Origin: Fragilaria crotonensis
Taxonomy: Eukaryota > Bacillariophyta > Fragilariophyceae > Fragilariales > Fragilariaceae
Assembly (NCBI GenBank): GCA_022925895.1
Contig: JAKSYS010000198.1
Coordinates: 26,361-90,360, forward strand
DNA length: 64,000 bases
Direction of reading: 5' to 3'
Shown here piece by piece: positions 9,164 to 20,763 of the stretch (positions within the stretch are counted from its first letter, which is position 1; each line of letters begins with the position of its first letter). The position numbers and the translations under genes are program-made. The notes under the pieces are model-generated. The model searched no databases, was not told the DNA's origin, and saw nothing but the letters and a program-made list of their open reading frames with translations.

Positions 9164-11756
9164 CTATCGGTAGGTCTTTTCCCTTATAACTTTATGCGAA
9201 TAGGCGCTTCGAATGAAAACAATAAGCAACACACCACTGCCCAACATGATAGACAAAAGCGAACAAGGACTCTTGATCAGTCCCTCAATGAAAAACAGAA
9301 TTCCACAGAGAGCCACTGTCAACATGACGAGAACAAGGGCAACGAAAGGGTGCTGATGTAGCATCCAGCAGACTGCTTTATGGGGAAGATTAACCCAACG
9401 AGAAACCCCAGACTCCGTGTAAGTCTCTCCGGCGATACCCATCCTGAAAGCAACTCGGTGGACCGACATAAAGATGTGAGACAACCATTGGTAGGTGAAT
9501 GGTGTATCGATACCTGCAACGTCGAAACGTGCTGAGTCGCTGAACGCCACGTAATTCGAGGCCATAATTCCATTGACGACAATGGTGCCAGATTCTGTGA
9601 AGGGAGCATAGACACCTTTGCGGATTACACTGCGGATAGATTTGACGAGAACCGTGTCACCGGCAGCGGTCGTCAGCTTGTCCCCACTTCTAACCGTCGA
9701 GGCTGGAATGTAATCTCCGTGTTGACTCTTGACCATGTGATCCCTGGAAATATCGAGTGGCTTATGGCGGCCTTGAGTAATAATCTGCATGAACTCGGCT
9801 GATTCATAAGCATTCCTGTGCCCGAACGAATAGATGGGTTCGTAGCGACCATCAGAGACCCGAACTACATCGCCAATTGCCAGATCAGCCATCTTGACAA
9901 CGCCTCTGTTCTGCACTTCAACCTCGGAATCCCCTGCGAAACAAGTCCTCGCCACTTGACTTCCTCGGGAGATTCGAATGGGCATTGAAAACCAAATCAC
10001 GCGTCCCTGAACAACTTTGTTGCCATTCACATGCTTCCACGAGGGGTTGGTCCTCACATTCGCCATGTGTGATTGAGGTGGAACGTCTGGTGCAACATTG
10101 GATGGCTGCGATGCCCACGAAGAATCGACTCGAGCACTGACCATAACAACGTATCCGCCGCTGCCACTGGATGTAGGTAGAGTAATGGTGGATGCAAAAC
10201 GCGGACCGATAGTAGAACTATGCAACGGAATTGGTCCTCCTGACGCCAGGAAACCAGACCCAGACAACTTCGTACCGCCCACAAACACTTTTGAAACCAT
10301 AGTTGTGCTTGGTTGTGCGACACAATTTAGCAACACGGCGGTAGATGCATTATTGGCTGGTGCAATCCACGCTTGGGTCTCATCGATGGATATGGCTCCA
10401 CCGACTGTCCAATATACTGTCACTTTCTTCGTGCTTGCGGCCACCTTGACAGTAGGCAACGAGTTGCAGGATCGAGCTTTCAGCGGACGGAAGTCGCCCA
10501 AGACCGTATTGCTGTTGACACCGACGATAGACAGGTAGGGTTCCACCATATCAATCGCCGATACCGAGAGCCTTATGTTTCGTGAAACATGACCATTTCC
10601 AGATGTGCCCTGGACTAACACATCCTTGGACGTGCCAAGTCCCGATGTTGGGAGCTTCTTCGAGCTGGTTTCGACCAGTATATTGAAGGCTCGCAGAGTA
10701 GCTGAGTTGTACACTGTCTTCTCAGCAGCATAACCACCGTTCGACCTCGGGTTGCACTTCGGAATATATGCCGTGTCCCAGGACCTACGGATACATACGA
10801 AGCATGGGTCAACTTCCTTCATGTGTTGTGTTCACATGCAGCACAAGCATTTAAACTTACCCAGCATACGCCCAATCTTCCATACCACCGCGAACGGGAT
10901 ACAGGATTTTATTCATCGCTCCAATGGGGTAGCTCCGCTGACCGCTCCAGCCACCGGCAAAGCGGGAAAATCCACTGGCTAATTGCACTTGAGCGGTGTC
11001 GTCGGGACTGATGGGATTCTTCAAGTAGGGAAGAGCACCCCACTCATAACCAATCAGGTCGATTCCTGCATGGAAAGTTAAGCTGAATTGAACAATGTTG
11101 CTACGAAATATCTCGTTCAACGTTCGAGCCGCAATTGTGTTCATGCACAGTGTGCTACTCTGATCATAGGGAAAGTCTCGATTCGGATCGTACCCGTTCT
11201 CAAACCGATTATTCTGATAATACCCAAGGGCATTTGCGGCAGGAACAATCACAATACGACGACTCGTCACTAGACGAGCCAACCATCGACGTTGCTTGTC
11301 GGCGAGTCCTTGTTTGGTAGTCAAGACCTGTCGACACGTGGTACTGTCTTCAGCTTCGCATGCTGCAGCCTTCAAAAAGAGCATGGCGGTTTCCATGACG
11401 GCCGTTGGGCCTACACGTTCATCTCCGTGAAGTGCACCTGAAAGAAGTACAGTCGGCAGGCGATTTGACGACGCTGATCCGACTGGATGGGCGATATAGT
11501 CTTGAATGATTCCAAAGTAGTTCAAGCATCCAACAGAAGAACCGTCAAAGGGGCAATCCGTGGACACTCCCGCACTAGGAAGGCCAAAGGCATCTTGGCT
11601 TGTCTTGACAGCAATCAAATTGGGATAATCCTTGCCCAATTGTACGATTGTCTGGTGAATCTCACTTGATGGCCAAATGCGATACTGGCGAGGATACGTT
11701 TGCGCGGCGCCGGAACCTGCAAAAGCCAACCACAGGACGCACTTTAAAATCTCCAT
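9164..11756 (-). CDS. M14 zinc carboxypeptidase fused to a Hedgehog/intein-type Hint domain, with C-terminal membrane segments
   Basis: Two exons, 11756-10861 and 10784-9164, are separated by a 76-base intron (GTAAG...CCGTAG) and encode 838 residues. Residues 1-19 form a signal peptide. Residues ~25-330 are an M14 metallocarboxypeptidase with a full active site: HGDE (His110, Glu113), Arg193 in DPNRDFP, His229 in LTFHAG and the catalytic Glu293 in RGGMEDWAY. Residues ~380-570 look like a Ser/Thr/Gly-rich beta region. A Hint domain starts at Cys580 (TCFAGDSEVEV). It has the DH pair at 647-648 (LDISRDHMV) and the VVNGIMASNY block near 702-710, which corresponds to the end of the Hedgehog Hint fold. 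Two hydrophobic segments (~778-800 and ~806-823) close the protein. Inference: a secreted peptidase released from, or anchored by, a self-processing C-terminus. Self-cleavage is not shown by sequence alone. Confidence 0.9.
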
Positions 11757-12458
11757 CACTAACGTCCCGAACCTTTTATGGCGTTAAAAGAGTGTGGAGT
11801 TGCAATGTGATCGAGTGCTCTTTGGTATTCGTCAAACCACACTGAGAGCGCCTTGGAGCTTGCGACCCAAAACTCAAAAAGGCATTTCGGCCATTTCAGT
11901 CGGTAAGGTAGAGTCTTCTGTCTCAATTAGCACAAGTACTCGGAGTATACAGTGGATTCTGTAGTCCCGTATTCACTTCTCATTACTGAATTTCCAGATC
12001 AAGACAATTTCGAAGAATGATATAACAATCCGAGTTTCGAGAGTGTACCTTCAGTACTCAGAGTACGTTCCAGAGAAGAGTCATTGTGCCTCGCAAAGCA
12101 TGCTGGACAAGGGGGAGCCCGTGCATGTCCCCTAATCGAGCCGGCCATTACCTGCAGTAGTGTACGGGAGTACTGAGTTCTACTCACTACTGTTACAATT
12201 TACGGTATTCTGTCCTCAGAGGAGCAGTCTGAGATTTGTAGGTAAGGTTGATGTGTAACTTAATTTGCGATATAATTTATGGAGTCGATTCTTTTTGGAA
12301 AAGCTCGATCGGCTCGATTAGGGGACACACACGGCCTCCCGTAATCGGTCATCAACGGGATTGAACTATGCATCTACGAGGTCAACCGGTATCGGGCAAC
12401 CGGAAAGAGGACAAAATGTTGTACTAAAATCGAGTGCAACAAAAGGACAGGTTAGATA
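11757..12458. other. Intergenic region carrying a short inverted-repeat element
   Basis: This is the promoter side of the M14-Hint gene (minus) and the 3' flank of the next minus gene. It includes TACTCGGAGTA at 11937-11947, a variant TACTCAGAGTA at 12055-12065, and the candidate MITE at 12113-12340. No coding sequence is supported. Confidence 0.5.
12113..12340. repeat. Candidate MITE or paired inverted repeat
   Basis: TGTCCCCTAATCGAGCCG at 12126-12143 recurs as a perfect 18-base reverse complement at 12310-12327. The match extends outward with three mismatches to about 31 bases (12113-12143 and 12310-12340). The ~166-base interior is non-coding. No clear target duplication is seen. It is either a small non-autonomous transposon or a hairpin-forming element. 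Confidence 0.55.
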
Positions 12459-14211
12459 CTATGCCAACGTCTCAATTTGACAATTTTCCTTTTCGTCGCC
12501 GGCTGATGCAAGAGTATCGTCCAGGCATTCCACTTCCGTAACTGCGGATGTGCAATCCTCCTGCTCGTCAACTTCCGGCTTCGCGACGTTCGGGAACATG
12601 TGTGCCTTGAGCCCCTCAAGAAGCAAGTCTCGAAGAACGCAAATAATCGGCACCGACTTTCCTTTCTTGGTATTGTCACAGTCGAAGCGCACCCACTGAT
12701 CATTTAGTGCGGTTGTACACCTTTCCAACGCATGTTGCATGGCCTGTTCACATTGTTGGACACGTTCACGTAAGAGCGCCATGTCCGAGAGCAGTACAAA
12801 GTGGACCTCGTGTGGCGATACGCGATCGAGATGAAACGCGCGAAATTGCTTGGCGCATTGTTCTATTATGCCCCATCCACCCAGCCGAGTAATCTCCTCA
12901 TTGACACCGGGCCAGTTCAGAAGTTCGCTTACAAAGCGACAGGCCTTGCCACCGGCCAGGAATCCTTGCGCGGCACAAGTTTCGGACAAGATAGTTTCCA
13001 CGTCGCTTTCCGATAAGGATGCTTTAGAGCGTCCACAAAGCCCTCGCTGCGACACTTCGCTTTGGCAGAAACTTTCAGGGATGTCGGGGACCTTGAACTC
13101 AATCGCTAGGAACGGCTCGACTCCAAACTCACGTTCAATTGTTTCAATTGCCAGCGCGAAGACAGACGAAACAGATCCATCAGCAACTGCCGAATGAGCT
13201 CCGCATTGTACCAAGAAGGAAGCGTCATTCGCAAGATTTCGTGAATCTTGGATTGGCGTTTGAAGGGCGCTTCGGTCAGTCCTGGGTCTTCAATGACTCT
13301 TCCATAGATTGAATTAAAGAAACGCCGCAGGTGATACCTAATCGCTCGTCCCAACGACTCAGCTAACTTCTTTTCCAGATTTAGTTGAACATCGGCCTCG
13401 TTGAGACTAGCATTGTTTTCCATGCATTGGCAAAGTTTCTCGACGTCCCGATGGTACAGTCTAGCTGCCTTTCGAAATCGTTGGGGATCCCAATGAAAAG
13501 GCATACTTTTGGCACATACTTCTCGTAGCTTACCTTCCTCGGCACCTTCAATCTGGTTCAAAACTTGCTCAATGCTTGGAGGCTGATCAACGCCTCCTTT
13601 CTCTCATTATCAGACTGGCGCAACATCGCATTCACTTGTTCCAGGGCGAGTACCATGGCATTAATGTTGACATGACGTGGAATGTGCGACCCCAAAACGG
13701 AATCACGAGGGGGTCGAGTAGCTGATCCTTCGTACGCTGAGAATTGTACGGTTTTCTTTTCAACTGTTTGCCCCAAGGATGAACTTTCCACGTGAACAAA
13801 CGACTGTAACAAGCCGAGGATGGGATGTTGGGAAGAATGACCTCGCCTTGTCGTACGACCTGGTGCATGGTCATTTGATTGTGGCAGTTCCGAGACTAAT
13901 GTGTAACATGCAAATAGACGCGCCGACATGCATGGCTAGTTTTCGAATCGGTGGTTTTCAGGTTAATAACGACGAGCATTGATTATCAATGAAATGTAAC
14001 AGGGCGCTTACCTTCCAACTACGTCATCCTTAGGAAGATCATACGAATGCGTGCCTCGACATCATGTGGCTTTAAGAAGACATCATCAACTTCTAGACGA
14101 GGCCTCTTTGTAGCTGAAGAATCCTCGTAGACTTGCCGCTTCTTGCGACTGGACGATATAGGAAGCAGTGGTTGTCGTTCCACCCCTTCCGGAGTAGCTT
14201 TCACTTCTCAT
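12459..14211 (-). CDS. Hypothetical protein with N-terminal nuclear localisation signal
   Basis: I do not recognise this protein. The likely ATG at 14211 needs one base restored to join a frame that carries SSSRKKRQ and ATKRPRLE, a bipartite nuclear localisation signal. A second shift lies near 14032, followed by a donor at ~14011 (GTAAGC). The 13929-13558 frame ends in a helical, Gln/Glu-rich segment. It joins the 13561-13106 frame if one T is added to the run at 13560-13563. A donor GTGAGT starts at 13132, and the last part (to 12459) ends DEKENCQIETLA. The acceptor is ambiguous; CAG about 86 bases downstream keeps the phase. The protein is mostly alpha-helical, with the words FHWDPQRFRKAARLYHRDVE and LNWPGVNEEITRLGGWG. 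It may be a nuclear structural or regulatory protein. Exon boundaries are uncertain. Confidence 0.55.
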
Positions 14212-15014
14212 CTTCACCTGAACTCGAGTACTCTCAACGGTGTTTCTAGTATTACCTCCATGAAGAATATGATGTGAAAGGACACAAGAGACAGCCTCTT
14301 TGGCGATTTTTGTGACTCTAGCTGAGAAGAACCTCGGTTAAGGACCGATACGTCGACGCTCGATGATGCGCGATGGATTGTGAGAAAAGTTTAATCGTTG
14401 TTTTCCTTGTCGACAGTCATACCACTGGCCTCGAAGCCTGTCTCGCCTCCAATTCAAATTGATGAAATCAACATAACATGTATGTATATGTGATATGTAA
14501 ATGGAGCTACTACATAATACTGTAGTACGAGTAGAAACATGGTTTCACAACGTCTACTAGCTAGAGTAGTAATAGTAGACAAGGTACTGTAAGGTTCTCA
14601 AGCACGCACTACTTGTACTGTACGTTATAAAGTTATACCAAGTGTACTACAAATACTATATCGATATCCGCTATGTCAGACATCGACAACGAATAAGCGG
14701 GTGCCATTGAAATGAAGTGAAATGACGTCGATCAGGACATCGCATATAACATACTAATTACTTCCTGTATGTTTACATATATGATGTACGTCATATACAT
14801 GTACACTACTCGGAGTACTTCTCTCTGCAGACACGTTAATAAACGCAGTAATGCAGTTCGAAGGAAAGGTATGACATATGCAGCGAGAATCCTGAATCCG
14901 GAAGTAGCAGTACGAGTACTTGTACTAGTACTGCTATCATCGTGCTGAAAGCTAAAGCTACCATGTACCAGGTAATGCATGATTATCAGACGGTCATAAA
15001 CAAATCTAACCTCT
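14212..15014. other. Intergenic, GTAC-rich
   Basis: No gene is supported. Bases 14460-14960 are AT-rich with many tac/gta steps and one TACTCGGAGTA at 14807-14817. This is presumably the promoter of the nuclear-protein gene and the 3' flank of the methyltransferase-like gene. Confidence 0.5.
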
Positions 15015-15944
15015 CTAGCAAATAGAGAGTTCATCTGGGCAATCGCCAGCGTGATCATACAACACAGTGTCCTTCTTCCGCGCGGGCTCCTTCACGGCCA
15101 CGAGAGATATTTGAGCCATGTCTTTCACTTGCTTTATGCCAGAAACTCGGTATCCGATGTCATACATTTGAAGCAAAATTTTGTTGATCGCTTGCCGAGC
15201 CGAATCTGCTCCGGCGGATGCAGTAGCAGATCCGGCGTAAAGTTGCAAAACAACTTGTGGTGGCATGATGGATTCCAGTTGTGCGCCCAAGTCCAAGGTT
15301 CCCCAATCCTTGCTCTGAATATACACTTTCAGGATATCCAAATTGCTGTGCCCAAATTGTTTCATTGTACTCGCAAGAGACTTGTTCGAATTGACATTCT
15401 CCACACATAAAGCATGAAAAGTAAACCTCTTCTTCTTCAGGACACTGTTGGGAAACTTGGAAACTTTGCAATCAAACACATGAACTTCGGGACAAGTATT
15501 TGTCATTTTTTCTTCCCATGCGCCGAGTCGCGCTTTCTCCTCGTTCGTGCCGACACCAACAGCATAAACCACGCAGTTCTTGCGGTTGGGAAGGAGGGCA
15601 ACCTCTTCATCCGATGACGTGAAAAGTGGCAATGCGACCTGGATATCATGAAAGGGACTGCAGTTATTCGTGCAATCACTGGATCCCTCCAACAGAAGCC
15701 GATGAGCCTCAGCGATGGTTGCGTTGTGTTGAGATACGAGTTGAGGTGTCACAAGCAATGCTGGGTTGAATTGCACGACACGGTTCAAATCGCGGCGATT
15801 TGTCTGACTAACGATTGTGGATGAATCTTGACGCGCCTGCGTCTGCCCTTGAAACGCTGTCCATGCGATCACGACAAACATGGCTAAGCAAAGCCATCGT
15901 GCATCGAATTTTCGACTCTTGTAGGCGCGACTGTTATTGCTCAT
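15015..15944 (-). CDS. METTL24-like methyltransferase-domain membrane protein
   Basis: A 309-residue single-exon protein starts MSNNSRAYKSRKF. A hydrophobic anchor at ~18-33 (LCLAMFVVIAWTAF) follows a basic stretch, giving a type II membrane topology, probably in the ER or Golgi. The luminal part has VVYAVGVGTNEE, VHVFDCKVSKFP and LDILKVYIQSKDWGTLD, with PQVVLQLY near the C-terminus. This order is that of the METTL24-type Methyltransf_22 family (glycine-containing strand 1, acidic strand 2, D-x-L-K-x-Y strand 4). The usual G-x-E core is GVGTNEE, and the substrate is unknown. Longer in-frame starts upstream exist, but they lie in GTAC-rich DNA and spoil the anchor position. An enzymatically degenerate member is possible. 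Confidence 0.75.
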   Translation of the reverse strand: MSNNSRAYKSRKFDARWLCLAMFVVIAWTAFQGQTQARQDSSTIVSQTNRRDLNRVVQFNPALLVTPQLVSQHNATIAEAHRLLLEGSSDCTNNCSPFHDIQVALPLFTSSDEEVALLPNRKNCVVYAVGVGTNEEKARLGAWEEKMTNTCPEVHVFDCKVSKFPNSVLKKKRFTFHALCVENVNSNKSLASTMKQFGHSNLDILKVYIQSKDWGTLDLGAQLESIMPPQVVLQLYAGSATASAGADSARQAINKILLQMYDIGYRVSGIKQVKDMAQISLVAVKEPARKKDTVLYDHAGDCPDELSIC

Positions 15945-17214
15945 CGTCGTGTCGACTTGAGGGAAGCTCGCAAGAGTTCCGTGGGTACAAAGAACATGTA
16001 TGTAACGGGGTACTCGTACTACGTACAGTAATATATAAGTATTCGTAATTCGTAGTATCATTTGTGCACTGGAGATGTTGTAGTACTGATACCGTAGCAA
16101 GTACAACAGTACCTAGCTCCTCTGAGAAATTCCATTCAATTAGAAATGTAGCCCTCTTCGCTCCAGTTTGTTCTGGTCACGGGGTATCTTGTATCTTGTC
16201 ATCTGTCATACTGTCATGCGACAAGTATGTGATAAAAGGATTGGACAGTCCCTCCAACCTCCAATAGAGCAAGTGGTGCTCCCATTCTCTACATAGTATC
16301 ATACTACGGTACCGGTAGCATGATAGTACTACATGGTCCCCGTAGCCGTTGCCGTGGGCTTGTCTAGAAATTACATACAGTACAGCAATTTGAAATTCAA
16401 ACGAGAAATTCGATGGTGGTACTTCCTATACTTGTACCCTGAACCCTGAATCATGGAATCAAGAATGAATATATGCAAAAATTACTCTGGCGTTAGCACA
16501 CTTTTTTTTGGTTGGCGAGCAATCCAGTTCTAGTACCGTACAGTATCACAAATACCAGGTATGGAGTACGACATGTCACTTGTACTGGTACAACAACGAA
16601 TAACGGCATAACCTACTCGCGTACTCGCGTACTCCTGTAGATTTTGGATGTTGGAGCGTTGCAACCTTGCCGACAGTGTGATAAACGATAAAATCGTTGC
16701 TTGTGGTACTGGTACCGTACTCCTAGAACACTATACTTATTCAAATATATGTTTTAAATTATAAGACTTATGACATTTTATGAATATATCGTATATACCA
16801 TCGGGGGGGGGGGACTGCATCCGTTTCCTTGTATCATATTACAACGGATTCATGAAATTCAGTTTACCGTTGCTTCTATTTACATTTATTGTCACATAAT
16901 AATCCTGGATGTAAAGCAGTAGTATTTTGGTACACGGTTCCAGACGTGGTACTATTGCTAATATCAATATATACTGCGGGCATACGGCCTATTCATCTCT
17001 GCGCTCGACACTCGGAACTAGACCCCTACAGTACCAAGTGAATTCACATGTAAACCAAAATAGCGACTTTTCCTTTTTTCACTGTCAATTGTGCTCGTTG
17101 CAAGTCTCAAGTATAAACGGATAGTACTCCGAGCAAATCTCAGCTGCACTGCTACTAGGTCTAGTAGACTCACTTTCAACAAAAACCGTCATTTCGCACT
17201 GAACACACATTGGT
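15945..17214. other. Divergent intergenic region, AT- and GTAC-rich
   Basis: 1.27 kb without a supported gene separates two divergent membrane-protein genes. It includes a run of 11 G at 16803-16813, many GTAC words and AT-rich blocks near 16735-16800. Confidence 0.5.
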
Positions 17215-18531
17215 ATGGCAATGTCGGCGCCCTCAACATTACTATTCCTCGGAGGTCTGAGCATCATCCTGTGCTGCAACCTTTCTTACTTAACGTTACA
17301 CTTCAGAGCCCTCGTTGTTGATACGATCGCAAACCATGACGGCAATTCTGTCGTGAGCCGATCGAAGGCTGTCATCGATTCATGGGAGAATTTGAGTATG
17401 TTGCTATTGCCGAACGAGTACACATTCAATGCCTTTCAGAATGCATTCCGTCCGAAAGTGGCGTTGCACGAAAAGTACATAGAGTATCAACGCGTTCGTG
17501 GCCCTCATTATAATAGGAGCCAAATCTCAGCATACGCTTGCCGAAATATAACTACCTGGGAGCCTCTCGATGATCGCGCGGAACTGCCCTCGTCGAGTCC
17601 CTTTGACTTTTATACCTACATCCAGACAAATCTGAACATTCTTGTCATGGGCGACTCATTGGCGGTCGAGTTTGGCTCCTGGTTTCAAAATGCGGGACGA
17701 GGCACAGACAAGAATATCCTGAAGTACATCCCGATTGGTGATCATCTGGGGGAGGGGCTAACCACATCCAAAGTCGACGGCGGTGGCAGCATTTCCTATT
17801 GGAGAATTCTTGGTCTCTGGGAGAAGCGCACGCTAAATCGCCCCTTGCCGAATCTGGGCAAGGGATGGAACGAAAGTTGGCCGTCAACACTGCGCGCTGC
17901 CCTCCCCGATCCATCCGACAAGATCAACGTCCTCATTTTCCGAGTATCACACCCTTGGCTAGGAACAAGGGAAGTTACTGTTCATCGCCTGATGGAAACC
18001 GTTGCACTTGCCAAACTATACTTGGGCGAACCACTGCCTATCATCTTCGTGACGGTGCCGCTGAACAACAACGTTGTGACCAAAGAAAACATGGCGGATT
18101 TTCGAGCGATGAACGATCTTGTCCGAACCTTCGTGAGGGACCTCAACGCCTCCGATGTTCTGCTGAGTGATGTGGAAGCATACCTGGACAATGTGATTGA
18201 GTGGAACGCTAACATGATCGGAATGGATACTTCGGATCCAAGCTACTTCCTCGCCGAACGTCTTCGCATTCCTGACTTGAAGTATCGCCATCATGTTGCC
18301 GCAGTTTGTTCAGAACGGAACTCCTCCAATATGACAGACTGTCAACGGAACATGCTGGTAAAGGACGGCCTTCACTTCTGTATGGAAACGCTTGGTCCTC
18401 GTCTGTACGCCAATTGGGCATGCCTCATTCAATGTTCATTCGGAAAGTCTGAAGACCTTAGGCAGTGCGAGCTGGAGTGCAACAAGAAGAACTTTTACTT
18501 TGATGAGCCAATGACAGATGTAAAGCTTTGA
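17215..18531 (+). CDS. SGNH/GDSL-like type II membrane protein
   Basis: This is a 438-residue single-exon protein. A hydrophobic segment near residues 8-28 serves as signal anchor. NILVMGDSLAVEFGSW around residue 143 is a GDS(L) block I, and LVKDGLHFC near residue 384 is a D-x-x-H block V. These hold the presumed catalytic Ser and the Asp/His pair of SGNH hydrolases. Order and Cys content recall PMR5/TBL-type polysaccharide O-acyl transferases, whose motifs are GDS and D-x-x-H. Several N-x-S/T sites and many Cys fit a luminal or extracellular protein. I infer a role in modifying cell-surface glycans. The exact substrate and the choice between hydrolase and transferase are open. Confidence 0.7.
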   Translation: MAMSAPSTLLFLGGLSIILCCNLSYLTLHFRALVVDTIANHDGNSVVSRSKAVIDSWENLSMLLLPNEYTFNAFQNAFRPKVALHEKYIEYQRVRGPHYNRSQISAYACRNITTWEPLDDRAELPSSSPFDFYTYIQTNLNILVMGDSLAVEFGSWFQNAGRGTDKNILKYIPIGDHLGEGLTTSKVDGGGSISYWRILGLWEKRTLNRPLPNLGKGWNESWPSTLRAALPDPSDKINVLIFRVSHPWLGTREVTVHRLMETVALAKLYLGEPLPIIFVTVPLNNNVVTKENMADFRAMNDLVRTFVRDLNASDVLLSDVEAYLDNVIEWNANMIGMDTSDPSYFLAERLRIPDLKYRHHVAAVCSERNSSNMTDCQRNMLVKDGLHFCMETLGPRLYANWACLIQCSFGKSEDLRQCELECNKKNFYFDEPMTDVKL

Positions 18532-19080
18532 ATTGGAAGTGTCGCTGGAGGCGCATTGGCGCTATGATAACTTAGAAAAACAATAACAAATGAAATTCAG
18601 AGTATACCTAGTAGAGAATCCTCGATTCGTCCATAGCGACATGAGGACAGGTCTTGCGTCGCTTGCAAACCATGACCGAGCTGCACCTGCGTATCATGTC
18701 GCGAGGATGAGACTAATTTTGAATTTTCTTAATAATGGCTTTCGGCGACGGACAGCTGGTCTATGGTTGACGTTAGTTTTTTTCAGACGAGAGGATCTCA
18801 CTGGTTCCTTGACTGGACGACGTACACCGTGGCTGAGGATTCCTACAACACAGGCGATATCCAACAGTTGTCACTGACGATATCTGGCATCCAGATCAAT
18901 ACACTGTAGTGACCCTATCATTTTCTATGGAAGTCCACCGGTTAGAAAGGACTCGGCGGACGAAGTTTCCCTTGAAAAGACATGATGTACGACATTGCAG
19001 AGGAAACCGCTCTGGATGATGTCCGCAATACCTGATTCAGGTCAGGAGGGTGATCGGACAACACCAAGAGTGGTCTAGGC
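18532..19080. other. Convergent intergenic region
   Basis: No gene is supported. A + frame at 18590-18877 is open but shows no domain and lies in the 3' flank of the SGNH-like gene. Confidence 0.5.
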
Positions 19081-20081
19081 CTATGCGTTTGTCAACGACT
19101 TTTGAACAAGAGCACCGAGTGAAACAGTCAAAATTGTGTTGAACACATCATGGTATCGATTCAAAAAGTTGAGAGCCAGAGATGCCATGCATAGTTCGAG
19201 CTGAACACTCTCAAATATGGGAAGCAAAGAGGAGAGCGTGGCTGATGTGATGAGGAGTCGTTGCAAATGCAGCATTTCGCGTTGTCGGAGGATCTTCCGC
19301 TTGACAAGACTTTGAAGGAAGAACTCCATCGTGTAGGAGACATTTAAGTGCAGCCAAAAGATGCGCCAGCCTCGTGTCAATGGAAGGTTTGAGGGTTTAA
19401 GCAGATGGAAATGTTGAGGCCGTGCAATACGAAGTGCTTGTAGAAGACGTATTGAGCTTTCTTGATCATATATAAGAGAACCTCTTCATTCTTTTGCTTT
19501 TCCTTTGGCATTTTTCTCCAGTTTTCTTGAAAACTATGGACTGGGAAGCGTCGTCGTATCGTCCAAGGGCTGGTGGCTAAAAGCAATGCTCCAATTCGAT
19601 GCGAGAGCCCCATAGTTGTCCCTCTAAACGCCATCCCATGTAAAAATATGATCTGAACCAAATTGAGCACCTGGTAAAAGGCATGCTCTATCATTTCTGC
19701 ATGTGTCACTATCGCTGTCTCGGACAAGCTGCCGGATTGGCCCACTTCATTCTTGACCAACTTGTGCGGAAAATCCCTAGCCGCTGTGAGGGCCGTTGCG
19801 ATCCCCAAACATCCCAAGACAGTATCATACAGAAAAACATAATGAGCTGACGAACGAGCATCGATGCTGCAAGCACAGGCACCAAGGACAATCCAGATAA
19901 ACATGAGACCGCCGACCCATCGATGTGATCGACCATGGGATGGAAGGAACAACTGAGGAGCATTGCGAAGTAACACCAGCAACACCAATAAGAGGAACAG
20001 TCTCAGACCCCAACAACTTGCAAACTCGAGAGCTCTCGATGCTTGATAGTAATAGGTTCGAAAGTCATCATGGATCCACAT
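19081..20081 (-). CDS. Multi-pass membrane protein of unknown function
   Basis: The first 234 codons (ATG at 20081) and the next 99 lie in different frames. Restoring one base in the AAA run at 19409-19411 (TTT on the coding strand) joins them smoothly into about 330 residues. Hydrophobic segments occur near residues 23-40 (LRLFLLLVLLVLL), 57-72, 84-100 and 150-165. The protein ends with a conserved-looking helical tail rich in Leu (LQRLLITSATLSSLLPIF, LNFLNRYHDVFN). I know no family for it. Because the break is a homopolymer, a sequencing error is more likely than a pseudogene. Confidence 0.55.
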
Positions 20082-20763
20082 CCTGTCGGAAGTTCATGAC
20101 AACGGTGAAGGAGAATTTCTGATCTCCCCCCTCGTCAAATTGGTAATACACAATCAAAAAACCAAAAACTGAATTCCTGCCGAGTACGATAATACTGCAG
20201 TCTGCGGTATTACGAGTATGTGAATACGGAATATACTTTTACTAGAGGATAAGCCAGTCAGTGCAATGGTACACCACCGACACATTCGGTCAATTTGGAT
20301 GCAGGATGATGGGCCACGCGATGAGTTGGTTTCCAGTGATCATAGGTTTGAGACTATATCCTTCCTACCATGGTTGCATCCGCCATTTTCTGGAACAACC
20401 ATACCTTTCACGCTGGCGGGGGCACTGGGGCGTCTGCGATCGCCGCCACCAAAAGATGCTTGTGCGGTGGCATCGTACACCAACTCAGTATCAACAGATG
20501 AGCGCCCTTCGAAAAGATCCATAAGTGACTACATCGCGACCAGTAAATCGCCCTCTTATTAGATTGCGGCGGCGATAACTGATAGGGGTCTGAACAAACT
20601 TCATTGCTGAAAAGCATGAGTGTGGTGACGGCCTTGAGTTCACAGGTCGTGATTTTTGTAATCAAACCGGTGCGTGCCTTAGGACAGCCCGGCCAAAGGC
20701 AACAATCATCCTCGATACACCTCTTATTCGCCCAGATAATCATCGTCGTCACTCAAAATGTTC
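20082..20763. other. Intergenic region
   Basis: No gene is supported in about 0.68 kb between two minus-strand genes. Several frames are open on both strands around 20260-20560, as expected for GC-balanced DNA, but none has a recognisable domain. Confidence 0.5.

Noticed and set aside
13550-13570. Programmed -1 ribosomal frameshift in the nuclear-protein gene
   Set aside because: The overlap AAG-TTT-TGA is not a canonical slippery heptamer. Adding one T to the run also restores the frame, matching the homopolymer pattern seen across the window.
18590-18877. 95-codon plus-strand frame
   Set aside because: Lies in the 3' flank of the SGNH-like gene and has no domain, no plausible splice partner and ordinary intergenic composition.
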